Counted from the first letter of the stretch, positions 1 to 13,634 are shown. The stretch is 64,000 nt of DNA from Cercospora beticola (GCF_033473495.1 NC_088943.1:786001-850000), one strand, 5' to 3'. Translations and numbers: made by a program. Notes: generated by a model not told the origin, from the sequence alone.

Positions 1-2592
1 CGACCATTGTTGGACTGGCGCAACTATGCCATCTGCATTTGTCGTGAGCCAGCGCGCCATCGATACTGGGGCTATCGATGACATTGGATCGATGAAAGAT
101 GCCGCAGCGGCATTATTGTAAGGCTGCCTCATTGGAGCAAAGTTGGACTTGGCACAACTTAGGGATGGATCGGGCCACGGCATTCTCTCGACCATGCCGG
201 GAGTGAAGAAGGCATTGCAATCGTGCAACGGTAGCTGCATCCGATTCGTAGAGTCGGCCACAGCAGATTCGCGATGTACGCTGTCGACAAATTGGGGCTC
301 CTGTCCAGTAGATCCCGAGTCTTGCTTCGTCTGAGCGACAGGCGATCTTACTGATTGAGAAGGATTCGTTGGGTCAGAGTTAAGCTCTTTCGATCGGTTG
401 CTGAGTCGGTCGAGGATTGGCGCCATGTCCTCCAATCGCCGCAGTAAAGTCTCAGCTGCGGTGAAGATACCACTATAGGCTCGAGATAGGGCCACCGCGC
501 TTTCGAAAACCTGGCGAATCTTTGCCACGGTATCGAATTGTCCTATGCATCCGGCCGTGGGGTTCCTTTCGATATATGTAACGACCAGGAACAGAAGTGC
601 GCAGGCTCCTGATAGCATGTGCTGGAAGTGAGCATGCTGGTTGCGATAGAAAGTAGTATGTTCGTCCAATTCGACCAATGTCTCCACAGAATCGCTGATG
701 AGATCGAGTGCTGGCTTGACCTGGCGCTCGGCAGCCGATCGCGGGCCACTTAAGACGAAGAAGAGCCGTACCAGCATGTTTTTCACTGAGTTGGCCCTCA
801 GGTATAGAAGTAAAGACCAAGATGGCAGTTTGTCGTGGGAGCAATAAGCACGCTGCAACAAGATCGGAGCATGGTTTGACAAGGCTTTGCGGCGCCATTG
901 TTCGATTTGAAAATTGACGAGCTCGAAAGCATCCCCGTCATCGAATGAGCCGCATTCCAGCGCGTCGGCAATCATCGTGGAAACCATCTCGCTAATGTGA
1001 AGGAACGGTATCATAGCTTTGAGATATGGCGTGTGCACCTGAAGATTGTTAGTTGGCTTGATTGATCGTTCGTGTAGGGTGCAGGGCGCTTACAGCTGAC
1101 AGAAGTTCTGTTGAGAAGGAAGCCGTCTTGTAACGGGTTGGCAAGCCCACTAATGCACTATACTGATGATCGAGCGTGATCACTGCGCCAGCTATGACTG
1201 CCGCTTCTGCACGTTCTTGATCAGAGCCAAGCACGTTCTTGACAACTTCGGCGTCGTGCAGGCCGAGCTCCATCATCATGGAGCCAGCAATGCCACATAA
1301 TCTCCAAGAGGTCCGTACGATGTCTCTGAAGTAGTGATAGTGTGCTGCCAGCAGGATAATGATGATATCTTTCATGCTCGAAACGGGGGAAAGGGTTCTT
1401 GATTGGATGCTCTTCTCCAGAGTATAGTAGAGCTCCTCGCTGTCAATTGGCTTCGCAAAAGCGACCTCAGCAGCAAGTGTGATACAAATCACTAGGAGTG
1501 TTATGAGAGAATCGTCCTCATCCAAGGGGCATGACTTTGGAGGGTCATCGGTCCCAGCACTGAATCCAACGGCCCATGCATACCATGTTTCGGCTTTTTC
1601 TTTCAGACAAGCAACCTCCAAGAGCGGGTATCGCTCGCCGACGAGCTGTTCATACATGTCTATGAGCCGAAGTGCTTCGACCAGAGGTATTCTCAAAGGC
1701 AGCTCCACGAGGCAAGTAAAGGTTGATGACGGACCGGCATGCCGGCCACTGCTTTGAGATGCGCTTCCTTCAATGGTGTCTGGTATCGAGTGACTGAGCC
1801 CGTCGCAGAGTTTTTGATCAGCACAGGTTATGTTTGATCTTCGACCACGATCATTGACTCTATCACTCTCACGCAAAAGCTTGTCTCGTGCCAACTGGAA
1901 GCTGTAGTCAGGGCTCATGTAGCCTGAGAACGTGGTCCTTGTAGTCGCCGAGGCTGCATGACTACTGTTTTCTGCATCGGAGAAAGCATTACCTTGCTTC
2001 ACGTTGTTGGTCTTGTCGTCATGCTGAAGGGACCTTACTCTTTGTGCTCCAGTATCGCAATTCGAAACAAACGCAAGAGGTCTCTCGGCTCTTAGACCAT
2101 CCTGAACATGTGATGTCTGCGCTTCGTGATCATTCTCCCGTAAGTGTTGTCCAACGATGGCCGTAAGGTATTCAAGCTTTTTCTGCAGGCTCAGTAGCAT
2201 GTGCTCGACGTGGCCAAGAGGACTTTGCTACAGACGTCAGCCACGCTTCATTGTGGTCGCCGCGAAATGACTCGATAGACTGACGCATTGCTTGACGGCT
2301 GAGTCGTTGGGACGTCGCCGAGCACGCTCCTCCAGTCGCTCGGCGTCAACGAGTAATGGCATGTTTGTCCTCTCCCCGCACAGTAGTCGCATGGCACCTT
2401 GCCATCACACCTTCCTTTCCTTCGACGACAGCTATCACAAGCTCGCGGGGCATATGCCAAACGTCGTTTGCCCGAGCCTGGACCGCATCTTTCATCCGTG
2501 GCAATGGCTCGTTTGCCAGGCCGAGACCGGGCCGCGTCTATCGTGGACTCTTCATCCTGCTCGCCAGCATCAGGCGCTCGCTTGGTCGGCAT
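1..2592 (-). CDS. Zn2Cys6 fungal transcription factor (3' end outside window)
   Basis: Fungal-specific nuclear regulator. The first exon (2281-2592) encodes a binuclear zinc cluster with Cys52, 55, 62, 68, 71 and 78 in the C-x2-C-x6-C-x5-C-x2-C-x6-C spacing, preceded by a basic stretch. Exon 2 (1094-2227) starts with a short leucine-rich linker and runs into a fungal transcription-factor middle homology region. Exon 3 (1-1038) stays open to the window edge, so at least 828 residues are present and the C-terminus is missing. Introns are 2228-2280 (53 nt; donor GTCTAT is weak, branch CTGAC, acceptor TAG) and 1039-1093 (55 nt; GTAAGC, CTAAC, CAG). The start ATG at 2592 was chosen because the ORF upstream of it has no family-like sequence; it could begin further 5'. 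The target pathway cannot be read from the neighbours. Confidence 0.85.
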
Positions 2593-5460
2593 GAGGTCGT
2601 TCGGCAGCCGCTGTGTAGTTGTGGTTCGCAATCGAAAGAAAAAGTCATGGGTGCACAATGCTCTCTGTAAGCATAATATCAAGGACTTCGGAGTGTGTTC
2701 ATCTCTTGCGGAAAGACCTCTTGGAAACTTGTGGGCTTTCGATACGGACGAAGGGCTTTCTGGGGGGAGTTTTCGTCGCAAACGTCAACCTTAGGCTTAT
2801 GTTTCACGGCCCGTCAATTAGCGAAGGACTCCCCACCGCACAGTCCGATAAGTTCCTAGCTGAGCAGCAGTCCATGGGGAGTCAGGGAATCATGGTCCCT
2901 GGCCCGCGGTTTCTCCAGGCTCCAGCTGAGACATGCTCGATCCCAATGCCAGCTGGGGCACGAAAGAAGGCTGCTGGGACGAACAACATCATGTATCGGC
3001 AGAATCAGAGATCAGGATGCCTTCGGAAAGCTGTGCCAATTGTTGTGAAAGTTGTGATTGCTCTTTTCAGCTACAACGGATTTGTTCCTGCCCATATGTC
3101 AGGCAGATACGCAGTGCATGCAAGCACGCGGTCAAATCTGGAAAGCACCACCTGTGTCTCACCAACGATCATCGCACACACTCCCACGCCTCGTTGATCA
3201 TTTCGGCCAAGACTTTCCCACAACCAAGTCTGTAGACTCTGACTTCCCGTGTCACCATTGCACCGGAGCAGTGGTGTTGGTCAATCTGCTGCGAAGTAGC
3301 ACTCATTGGCTGGCCATGCAAGTAAGGTCAACATGTCACGGTCTCGACACCGATACGACTTACTGTAGTTATGCCCGGCGAGAGCCCTAAGAAAATGGTG
3401 CCGTTTGCCGTGGAACTTTCCGAGCTGACCACGCGTTGGGAAATCGTCCGAGCTTCTGCAACAAGGAGTTGGCTGATGTCTGAGACCCCTGAAGGAAAAC
3501 TACCTCTCGTACAGCAAGAAGCTTGCAGAGCTTATTACAAAAGCTAGGGCCATCGAAACACCTTTACTCTATGCCAGTCGTAATTGTGCAATGCAGGAAT
3601 CTGCCCCAGCCGCTCTTCTGCCCACTGCCATGAGGCAGAGCAACTTCATCATGTGCAGTCATCGAGCTGCGATTGGCTCGCACCCTTTGAAATGCGTTCG
3701 AGATGAGGACTTTGTCTTGTTACACTCAAGCTTCGTGGATAAGAACAGGTGTCGCGTCTAGTGTGCCGAGAACTTGTTGATGGTCTCGTTAAGGACATTT
3801 GACATGGTGCAATACCCAAATGAATACCGTAGGGCCGATCCAAAGCCATCCTCCATATGATATGTTGTGCCAGATCGGGGACATTAGTCCAATAGGCATC
3901 CGCAATGCTGTCTATGGTGTCTCTTAGTTCCTCAGCTCCAGGCCTGATACTGATATCCAGATAGCCTGTACTCGCTCTGACGTCCTCATGAATGATCCGA
4001 CTCAACTCCAGCCTTCGCATCTTCATTACATTCACAGCCCAAGGCTGAGAGAATCCGTTCTTGTGCCTCTGTCTACCTCAATTGCACAAACGCCTTCGAA
4101 GCCCCTTCAACCACGGCCTCAACATCTGTCAGAGACGCGGTCGTCCGTGAGAATCTCTTCGGAGATATTTAGATGAATCGTCTGGCCTGTAGAAATGCAA
4201 CGTGGCTGTAGTAGCCGCCTCGGTCCCTGTCTCTGTCTGAACTGTGGCCGGGCGAGCGCAGACGCCATGGTTTCCGTCTTCGGTTGAGTCGTCTCCAAGG
4301 GAACATCGCGTTCGTACAGCAGCTAAGTTGTCCTGGATCCTGGTAATCGATAATTGAGTTGCTTGTGAGTTGTGTACTGTACGAGAGGTGAAGCGAACGA
4401 AAGTCCAAACGAGCGTGCTCAACCAGTCCGCAAGATTGAATGCCTGGCACACAACGACTTGGCTAAGCCTGAAAGGTCCTAGGGCCACTCCCCCATGGAA
4501 CAGAAAGCGAGGCGAGGTGTCCGGAAAATACGGAATCGTTCCTAAGGTCTCAACTTGCCTGATTGGGAATCCAGAGAAGCTGCCAAGAATACGGTTGCCT
4601 TGGGCGGGTCCCACAAATCTGACTCCAGCACAATGATGGCTTCGCATGAGGGCACCAGGGTCTGTCAGGTAGCGGCAATGCTGCACTTGTTGGATATGCC
4701 TTGGCTGAAGAACTGCCAAACTGCAGAATTGCTAGATCGCTCCCAGCTGCGGCCTTTCTCGGCAGCAGCAATTCGAAATGTTAGAGAGGTCAGGAAGCTC
4801 ATTCGCTGTCAGTTTTATGCGCGGAGGCGTCGTGTAAGCGACAGGTGTCAAATCTTCGGTTGCCCATTTGCGTTGCGTTGCCCACTTGCGCAAGAGCCCA
4901 GCATGCACCTCTCGTCCTTAAAATACAAAGCTTGAGGTTAAGCTTCAAGATGAACCAAAAAACTTCGTTCGAATCGAAAGGGCATCAGATGTCAAGGCAC
5001 TTGCAACTTTTGAAATGTGACACTTGTGAAGGATGATGTTGGACCGTTCTGCTTTCTGAGATGTAATGTCAGCATCTGTCGTTCCTCACAACCAACCTAA
5101 TCTGCAATAAGCAAAAAAACTTAGATTTCACAAGTCGAATGCGGCCTCAGATGCTTACAAAGATGGCTTCCAATTCGTTCTCACAATCTGTCTTGTCCTC
5201 AAATCGCACACCTTCTTTCCACTCAGTACCATGGATCCACGACAGTATTTTGGAGATGGAATCTGGCTTCTTCAGAGAGATTGGTTCACAAGTATATATG
5301 TTACACCCACCTCCCACCTAGAGCACCCATCAGTTCTTAGACCTTCTCCAGTTACGGACCCTTCGAAGACCCAAAATTTTCAGAAGCAAAAGAACTTGAT
5401 AAAACCACTCACACAAGAACTTCCTTCGCTCTCCGATTTCAAGACCAGAGCTCAGCCAAC
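2593..5460. other. gene-poor stretch, no supported gene
   Basis: About 2.9 kb between the transcription factor and the RING gene. It holds many short overlapping ORFs on both strands with no recognisable domain. It contains the promoter of the transcription factor at its left end and, at its right end, a short AT-rich segment (TATA-like at about 5292-5299) followed by C/T-rich leader sequence just upstream of the RING gene. The only coding-looking pieces are on the minus strand at 3649-4719 and are listed separately. Confidence 0.5.
3649..4719 (-). other. possible degenerate or multi-exon minus-strand gene, unidentified
   Basis: Two minus-strand ORFs lie in series: 4129-4719 (196 codons) and 3649-4035 (128 codons). 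Some segments have ordinary globular composition, for example an acidic/hydrophobic run around 3850-4000 and an aromatic-rich run around 4360-4480. I do not recognise a family and could not find a clean splice pair joining them. This could be a small multi-exon gene, the remains of one, or chance ORFs. No function is proposed. Confidence 0.15.
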
Positions 5461-6795
5461 ATGCCTTCCCAAGTCGAGTTTCTTGCCGCTCTCAAGGCAA
5501 CAGAGAAGGCCACTCCCGCCCCCGTCGCTCTGCAAGTAGAAGAATCCTGCGAGCCAACCGATTTGCCCCCGGCCGAGATTTCTCGCGCTGCGACAGTCGG
5601 AGAAAGCCAGGAGGAAGAAGAATCCACCTGCTGCCCCATCTGCACCCTCCCGGCCGCCACCATGGTCACGACTCCCTGCTCCCACGCCTTCTGCCCCGAC
5701 TGTGCTGAAGCGTGGTTCCGCTCCTCTCGCACATGCCCAATGTGCCGTCAAGAACTCTTCTCTGGTGATCTGGCACCAGCCCCATGGCCACCAGCCTGGC
5801 TACCCCAAGATATCGTCTGGTTGCCTGTCGGAGAGAGCGAAGTCGAAGACCAGGCCGCTCGAGCTCGCGCGTCGCTTGTAGGCCGCGAGGGTGGACGACT
5901 CCGGGAAATCCTCGAAGTGGATGAACCAGAGAGAATGCCGGTGGGAATGTCTCGCCCCACGTGCGAGCACATGGTTCCGGACGTTGGAAATGAGGAGATG
6001 GCGGATTTCTTGCAGAATTTGAAGTTGGCGGTGTTTATGGCTGTACATTGGTTCAAGCCTCGCCTTCCGCCACTTCACGAGAACGATGTCAATGCATCAA
6101 GCCAAGGAGGACAGAGGGAGGACGAGAATCCACGAAGATATGCCGAAGGAGCGTGCTCGACTGCTTGGAAGATCGTCATGGACTCGATGATGAAGACGGT
6201 CGCAGAGTTCATCGATGCTGAGACCGGGGAGCTCTGGCATGTGCATGAGTATGGAGAAGATGCCCTTGCAAGGTTGAGGAAGAGACTGCATGGGAACTGG
6301 AAAGACGCTTGGGCGGAGCTGCACGTTCGCAGTCAACCCTCTGTCGCCTCAAGGAAACAGAAAAGGGCTAAAGCCAAGGGAAAGAATGCGAAGCCTGTAT
6401 TCGAATGGCCACGTTATTCGGACGGATACGAATCGGTCATCATGCTCACGACTCCAGCGCCAGAAGACCCGCAAGCAGCGCAGGACGAAGGCCAAAACCA
6501 CCACCAACACCAAGAGAGAGTGGGACGTTTCGCTTCACAGCACAGCATGACACCGGGTATGCGTCAAGTCAGCCGACAATTCGCCCAGGACCTCCATGAT
6601 GTTGTCGAGTACGTTATCGGCGTGACGACGGAATTCTTCGTCCATGAAAAGCCAGCCTACGCGACAAAATGCGAGTGTGCTTCCGATTCCGTTCATGGCG
6701 ATGGAGCCGATGGTGAGCAAGACGGCGACGAAGATAGTGACGAAGATTGGTATTCTGATGACGAGAGTGATGTTGGCCTTGGTGGAGATGATTAG
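5461..6795 (+). CDS. RING-finger protein, possible E3 ubiquitin ligase
   Basis: Single-exon protein of 444 residues. A C3HC4 RING sits near the N-terminus with Cys58, Cys61, Cys73, His75, Cys78, Cys81, Cys92 and Cys95 as zinc ligands. RING domains of this class usually recruit ubiquitin-loaded E2 enzymes, so an E3 role is likely from family knowledge. The rest (residues 100-420) shows no domain I recognise. There is a Lys/Arg-rich patch around residues 295-310, and the last 25 or so residues are almost all Asp, Glu, Ser and Gly. The ATG at 5461 follows an AACATG context and is the first in frame. The protein lies alone on the plus strand between two gene-poor gaps. Its substrate is unknown. 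Confidence 0.8.
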   Translation: MPSQVEFLAALKATEKATPAPVALQVEESCEPTDLPPAEISRAATVGESQEEEESTCCPICTLPAATMVTTPCSHAFCPDCAEAWFRSSRTCPMCRQELFSGDLAPAPWPPAWLPQDIVWLPVGESEVEDQAARARASLVGREGGRLREILEVDEPERMPVGMSRPTCEHMVPDVGNEEMADFLQNLKLAVFMAVHWFKPRLPPLHENDVNASSQGGQREDENPRRYAEGACSTAWKIVMDSMMKTVAEFIDAETGELWHVHEYGEDALARLRKRLHGNWKDAWAELHVRSQPSVASRKQKRAKAKGKNAKPVFEWPRYSDGYESVIMLTTPAPEDPQAAQDEGQNHHQHQERVGRFASQHSMTPGMRQVSRQFAQDLHDVVEYVIGVTTEFFVHEKPAYATKCECASDSVHGDGADGEQDGDEDSDEDWYSDDESDVGLGGDD

Positions 6796-8560
<1,765 letters not shown>

Positions 8561-8848
8561 ATGCGGAAAGATGAACATGATACACCTTTTCCACACAGTG
8601 TTGGCGTTGGCTTCTCAAAAATAGCGTTTCCTGGGGACATGGCTTGGTTTCGGAAAAGATGCGCATATGAGTGATGACTAAGGGATGTACGTAGGACATT
8701 TGGGGAACAAAAAAGGAGAATCCACACAACGCCAACTTCCATTTCTCCCATCACGCACGTATCAGCAACTCCAGACGCCATCAAATCTAGTAAAACCTGC
8801 AATCCCGATAACTGCAAAAGCCCAACGCCACCTATCCCTCCTCCAAAC

Positions 8849-9388
8849 CTAAACCCCCGTCCCACAAAACTTCGCACTCGCAGCATCATATCCATACGCA
8901 TGCTGACTATGCGTAGAAATCACTCCGCCCGAATTATAAGCCCCACACAAGCCCGCAATCATCGCACTCCTGCCCCGTCTCGTACCCGCATCGCACAAAT
9001 TATCTCCTCCGAAATTGCAAAAGTACGCCACAGTGTTACCGCGTATGGCGTAGAAATTCCTACCCTTGGGCACGAAAGTCGCTTGCTTGCCATCTCCGCA
9101 TTGACGATCGAGGTCTGCGTTGGCGGCGTCGAGGTCTGCTGCATTGAGGGCTTTGGCGGAGTAGCATTCGGTTTTGTAGTCCCGGCGGAGGAGGCGGGTG
9201 AGGGGGTGGGGTTGGACGTTTGGGGTGGTGGGGATGTATGTGGTGCTGTTGGATGCCAACTCATGCTGGTCGAGGCCTGTCGTGGAGGATCTGGAGACTA
9301 TGTAGACTCCGTCGGGAGTTCCAGCGGGGATGGTGAAAGCGCTGATGGCTTGGAGAGCTCCAAGGAGAAGAGATACAGAGAACAGCAT
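8849..9388 (-). CDS. small secreted cysteine protein, effector-like
   Basis: 179 residues. It starts with a clear signal peptide (about 17 residues, LLLGALQAISA core) and a stretch reading IPAGTPDGVY, which I recall at the N-terminus of a family of secreted ascomycete proteins of unknown role. A dibasic site (LLRRD) near residue 69 could be cleaved by a Kex2-like protease. The mature part has six cysteines, enough for three disulfides, with a YFCNFGGD segment in the middle. No enzyme motif is visible. It is convergent with the ARO3-like gene upstream and lies downstream of the NF-X1 gene on the same strand. Cell-wall association or an effector role are inferences from size, export and cysteines. 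Confidence 0.75.
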   Translation of the reverse strand: MLFSVSLLLGALQAISAFTIPAGTPDGVYIVSRSSTTGLDQHELASNSTTYIPTTPNVQPHPLTRLLRRDYKTECYSAKALNAADLDAANADLDRQCGDGKQATFVPKGRNFYAIRGNTVAYFCNFGGDNLCDAGTRRGRSAMIAGLCGAYNSGGVISTHSQHAYGYDAASAKFCGTGV

Positions 9389-10025
9389 TGTTGGTGAGGC
9401 GGCCTATTCGATTGTATCGGATCGTGGTCGATGTCTATGGGCTGGAGAAGAAGTAAAAACAGATGAGCAGGTTCATGTTCTTATGGAGAGGAAAGGAGCA
9501 TCTGGGACACGTAGTTGGTGGAGGCTGGTGTTACGTTCTGGCTGCATGTCTCACCGGAGATCAGAGCCTACACTTGTTCCAAGCTACTTAGGATGAGGGC
9601 AGTGCATCTAGAAGGCGTCCTATGAAACGATGCTTATGCAGAAAGTGGACACTTTGTGCGATCTTGGGCGTTTCCGGTGAAGAGCTTCGGATTTGGGACG
9701 TGAAAGACAAGCGGTCGCAAGGCTATTATTGCAATTCAAACCTCCAACGCTGTCGTATGCTGCTTGACCGGCCGGATCGAAACGCTGTAGCACCTGCCGA
9801 GCGCTGCGGAGACTGCACGTTTCATACACGCAGGCGCAGCGCGATCGTGTGCGCGCCTTAGGGAGTTGGGAGGTTGTGAATGAGATGAGCTCGTTCGGAT
9901 ACGACTAGGTGTCATAGAGACTGAGTGGGCTATGGGATTGCTTCGCATTTTCTTGGTTTCATGTCGTCTATCACCCTACTTCATCGATTGATTATGGGCA
10001 GTCCATCGGCTGAGTCTCATATCCA
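9389..10025 (-). promoter_or_regulatory. intergenic: NF-X1 3' end and secreted-protein promoter
   Basis: 637 bp between two minus-strand genes. Only short overlapping ORFs occur here, none with recognisable content. I see no repeat or RNA gene. Confidence 0.35.
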
Positions 10026-13000
10026 TCACATCGTTGCTGCAGTGACCTCATCAGCCCAATCCTTCGTCTCAGCGCCCTGGTCAGCAACCTCTTCAACTTT
10101 TGTGATACTTTCAGCAGCCACGTTTGCCTCATCGCCACTTCCGCCAGCCTCAGGCGACGGAGTCATGATGCCAGGAGGACTCTCGGCACCCAGTCCCTCC
10201 CCATCACTCGCACTTGTATACGCCAGATCTCGACTGCGCTCCTTTTCTTCCTCTTCCACTTCGGCCGCCTCCCAGTCATCGACGATGACAGGCGCAGCTG
10301 CAGCCGGAGCCTTCGCCTTGAGCGCGGGCGCCTTCTTGGCGAATGTCACTTTGTTCCCGGATAGTGCCGAAAAAGCATTCGTAGAGCCAAAGGTGCTGCT
10401 GGTGAGGGCTACTTTCGGAGCAGATTTCTTTGCAGCAACTCTCGACCACCCATCACCTGGCGCGCCGTCTGATTCGAAACGTGTGATATTAAGGGAAGTG
10501 TCGGTCGTGCAGAGCTGCATGCTTCCAAAACCCCGGTTGGCAATTTTGGTGCCGAGGGGTTCCTTGAGGTTGAAAAGCATGCGTTCGAGGTCCTGAGGGG
10601 GCAAGGTGCGGGTAATGGCCTTCAGCACAATATCTTCGCTGGGCAGGAACTCCACATCAAAGGTAAAAGGATATGCGCTGTGTAGAACTGCGTTGATCTC
10701 GGCTCGAATTTCATCGATCGTCAGACCGAACCGAGCGTTGGTGATCCGAAAACTGTTGAAAGGCTCCAACGATCTAGCCTTGGGTTTCGTAGGCGCGCTT
10801 TCGTTGTCAGAGGCATTCGTGCTAGCGTTGACTGATCGCTGTGCTTGCTGCCGCAAACGCAGGGCATCGGCCAAGGTCTTGTTGGGCGCAGAAACGAAGC
10901 GCGGAGTCTTCCAGATCATGACATGGCGATGTGGCTCGGGATCAACGCTTTCCGAGTCTAGTCCAAAATCCTCTGCGAGCGAGTGCACGAAGGACCGCTG
11001 CTGTGCTTGCATGGGCTTGAACCGCAGACGCTTCTCATCGGGAGAAGTTGCGAAGACCCTAAACTCGCGTTCTTGCGTCTGGCACCACTTGGGATGTGCT
11101 GCGAATAGATTGAGTGTTTCGGTGGAGTATGGGATATGGTCCCCGCCTTCAACATGAGTGGACTGGTCGATGTTCAGAGCAACTGCAAGTCGCCGGTTGC
11201 GCTCGAGCCTAGCGCATTCCTCGTTGCAAGGCAGACTCTTGAGCGTATTGCCTTCACCAGACGTAGAAGCGCCGCACTTGACTTCTTGCTTTTGCGCCTG
11301 GCATTCACAAGTGATGAATATCTTGCTATTGCAAGGTTTGCTCTCCTTACAGGCAAACGGAGCATGGCAAGGTGCCTCGTCTGGATGGCCGCACACCTTC
11401 TTCTCTTTGCCACAAGGTTGCGTGCATGCTTGGCCGCCAGCATCCTCGCACTGACCTTTGCGATGACACTGCTTGCGGCAAAAGTGCACACCACACTTTA
11501 GCTTCTGGCCGCACACAGTGCCACAGCTGACGTCGCGGAGCCAGCACTGCTGATTCTTTAGCGCTTTCTTCCCACACATGCACATTTTTGGTGTCAAAAA
11601 TGGGCACTTGGGACAAGCGTCATCGTCTTGATGGCAGTTGTGAGCAACTTGAGGATGTCCGCAAGCCTTCGGCCGTTCGCATGGGTAACGACATGGAGGT
11701 GGCTGTGTGCCGCAAGGAAGTGGAGGTTGCAAGACAGTTCGCTCGCAGTTGCAAGCAACCTCTTCAAATATGGCTTCTCTGCATGAACCACATGGACCTT
11801 TGTGGCAAAGCTCTTCGCATACATGGTTGCCGCATTTGAGTGGACGACCGCACTGGCGAGTGCAAATGTGCTCAGCTTCATAACCTTCTTCGGCAGTCCG
11901 TGGTGCGGATCCGAGTGGTCTACCTTTCTTGCGACTGGCCTGGCGCTCGTGTGCTTTGCGCTCACCAGTACAGCAGTGCTCATCACACATGTGCCTTCCG
12001 CAGTTGAGAGTGATTCGGCACACCCGCATACACTGAGGCGGCTCATCCATGCCTTGATGGCAGACCGTGCTGTGCGATGTTCTTCCACATCGACAATTGA
12101 TTGAGACCATCTTCAAACATGACCCGCAGCTTCCCACATGACATACTTGTGGGCAAAGGTGTCCACAAGGCAACACCTTATCGCAGGGCTTCGAGCAGCT
12201 GGGGATGTCATCTTGACAAGATGTTCTTGGGGCGTCGGAAAGCTCGTGTAGGGGAGTCTTGCCGCAAGAGCAGTGAGTAACGACGTCGGGCGATCTGGGG
12301 CAATGTCCTGCCTCTCCGTCTTGCGGATGGCACCGCTTCTCGCACTGATGGGTACCGCAGTCAAACGCTCGCCCACAAGTGCTGCCACAGTCAAAGACTC
12401 CTGTCCAGCTTTCTAGAATCGACTGAGACTCCGGGATATTTGAAGTGACGTCTCTATTGGCTGGTCCTGGGGCCGGAGAAGCGTCGAGAATGTGCTTTCG
12501 ACTGCTCTGTATCGGCACACCGCGGTCACTGCAGAGCACGTCTTTCTCCATCTGGCCACAATAGCAGCGTGCCGGAAGACGGACCTCGCATGGGCCGCAA
12601 GATCCAGCGTGGCATGGCCTCTCACATTTATGCTCGCCGCAAGAAAGCGTGGATCCGCATGTCTCGCCACAACTCCAGCCAGCCTCATAGTTGGTTTCCA
12701 TGCATCGCTTGGTCGATTCATGTGACCCACAATAACACTGTTGCGTAGGACCCATATGCGTGCACGGTGGACAAGGTCCAGCATGGCAAGTCAGTTGGCA
12801 TGGGTGCGGACATTTTCTCACTCTCTCCTTGCCGCATGTCTGTCCGCATGAGTGGGGAGGGATGCCCTGAAGCGGTCGTGGATCGGTCTCCTTCTCGCAC
12901 CAACATGTGTACGAATGAGGCAGATCGTCCTTGGGCAAATTGCATCCCGGGCATCGCCACTGCCGCATATGAGGCACCCCATCTGAGTTTTGCTGTGCAG

Positions 13001-13634
13001 CAGATGCTCCGGCATTCGATGACCATTGCTTGATGCACTTCAAATGAAACACGGTCCAGCAGGTATGACATGACCACACCTTGGAGTTTCGCAAGACCTC
13101 GCTTGTGCAAATGGCGCATTCGTAATGGCGATTGTCGATATCTTCATGAGTGCGGGTCGCAATGTCCGGTGCTTGTGACTTTGACATGCGTCGTTGCTTG
13201 GGCTGACGATGTGGTCGCTCAATCGGCTGCTTCTGAGTGACATTCTGTACATGCTGTTGGCCGGGAACGAACACAGGTGCTGCCCCTTGCAACGATGCAG
13301 CATTCGAGGCTTCGCTTTGGTCAGTCTCCGTTCGTGTGAGCTGTCCACCGAAAGTTCTGCCGTTCACAGTTGAGCGCTTTTCCGACCCTTGAACGCCACC
13401 CCGGCCGCCTCTGCCCCGGCCTCTACCTCGACCGCCACCTCGACCTCCTCGCTGAGGCGTGGCATCTGATTGCTGCGAAGAAGCTTCGACTGGAGCGATA
13501 CTCGCTGGCCTGAAAGCTAGCGATGGATCTTCGCCACCTCCTTCCCTTCGCGAGCCTCTACCACCTCTACCACGTCGTGGTCCGCGTCTTCGTTGTGCTG
13601 GTTGTGATGGTTGTGCAGCTGCGGGCGTTTCCAT
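10026..13634 (-). CDS. FAP1: NF-X1-type zinc-finger protein (FAP1/NFX1 family)
   Basis: 1202 residues from ATG 13634. Order of parts: Arg/Gly-rich basic N-terminus (first 110 residues, GRGGR repeats); a RING/PHD-like finger with CAICTSEV, CHTCWTVFHLKC and CPGC; then a long run of NF-X1 repeats (Cys/His units of the form CG-x-C and CH-x-GPC-x2-C) over roughly residues 260-830; an R3H-like region (HRHVMIWKTPRF); and a low-complexity acidic tail. This matches yeast Fap1 and human NFX1, nuclear or cytoplasmic proteins whose RING is thought to act in ubiquitination; Fap1 binds the FKBP12 prolyl isomerase. The frame stays open about 90 nt upstream of 13634 but without another ATG, so a 5' exon is possible. 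Confidence 0.92.
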   Translation of the reverse strand: METPAAAQPSQPAQRRRGPRRGRGGRGSRREGGGEDPSLAFRPASIAPVEASSQQSDATPQRGGRGGGRGRGRGRGGRGGVQGSEKRSTVNGRTFGGQLTRTETDQSEASNAASLQGAAPVFVPGQQHVQNVTQKQPIERPHRQPKQRRMSKSQAPDIATRTHEDIDNRHYECAICTSEVLRNSKVWSCHTCWTVFHLKCIKQWSSNAGASAAQQNSDGVPHMRQWRCPGCNLPKDDLPHSYTCWCEKETDPRPLQGIPPHSCGQTCGKERVRKCPHPCQLTCHAGPCPPCTHMGPTQQCYCGSHESTKRCMETNYEAGWSCGETCGSTLSCGEHKCERPCHAGSCGPCEVRLPARCYCGQMEKDVLCSDRGVPIQSSRKHILDASPAPGPANRDVTSNIPESQSILESWTGVFDCGSTCGRAFDCGTHQCEKRCHPQDGEAGHCPRSPDVVTHCSCGKTPLHELSDAPRTSCQDDIPSCSKPCDKVLPCGHLCPQVCHVGSCGSCLKMVSINCRCGRTSHSTVCHQGMDEPPQCMRVCRITLNCGRHMCDEHCCTGERKAHERQASRKKGRPLGSAPRTAEEGYEAEHICTRQCGRPLKCGNHVCEELCHKGPCGSCREAIFEEVACNCERTVLQPPLPCGTQPPPCRYPCERPKACGHPQVAHNCHQDDDACPKCPFLTPKMCMCGKKALKNQQCWLRDVSCGTVCGQKLKCGVHFCRKQCHRKGQCEDAGGQACTQPCGKEKKVCGHPDEAPCHAPFACKESKPCNSKIFITCECQAQKQEVKCGASTSGEGNTLKSLPCNEECARLERNRRLAVALNIDQSTHVEGGDHIPYSTETLNLFAAHPKWCQTQEREFRVFATSPDEKRLRFKPMQAQQRSFVHSLAEDFGLDSESVDPEPHRHVMIWKTPRFVSAPNKTLADALRLRQQAQRSVNASTNASDNESAPTKPKARSLEPFNSFRITNARFGLTIDEIRAEINAVLHSAYPFTFDVEFLPSEDIVLKAITRTLPPQDLERMLFNLKEPLGTKIANRGFGSMQLCTTDTSLNITRFESDGAPGDGWSRVAAKKSAPKVALTSSTFGSTNAFSALSGNKVTFAKKAPALKAKAPAAAAPVIVDDWEAAEVEEEEKERSRDLAYTSASDGEGLGAESPPGIMTPSPEAGGSGDEANVAAESITKVEEVADQGAETKDWADEVTAATM

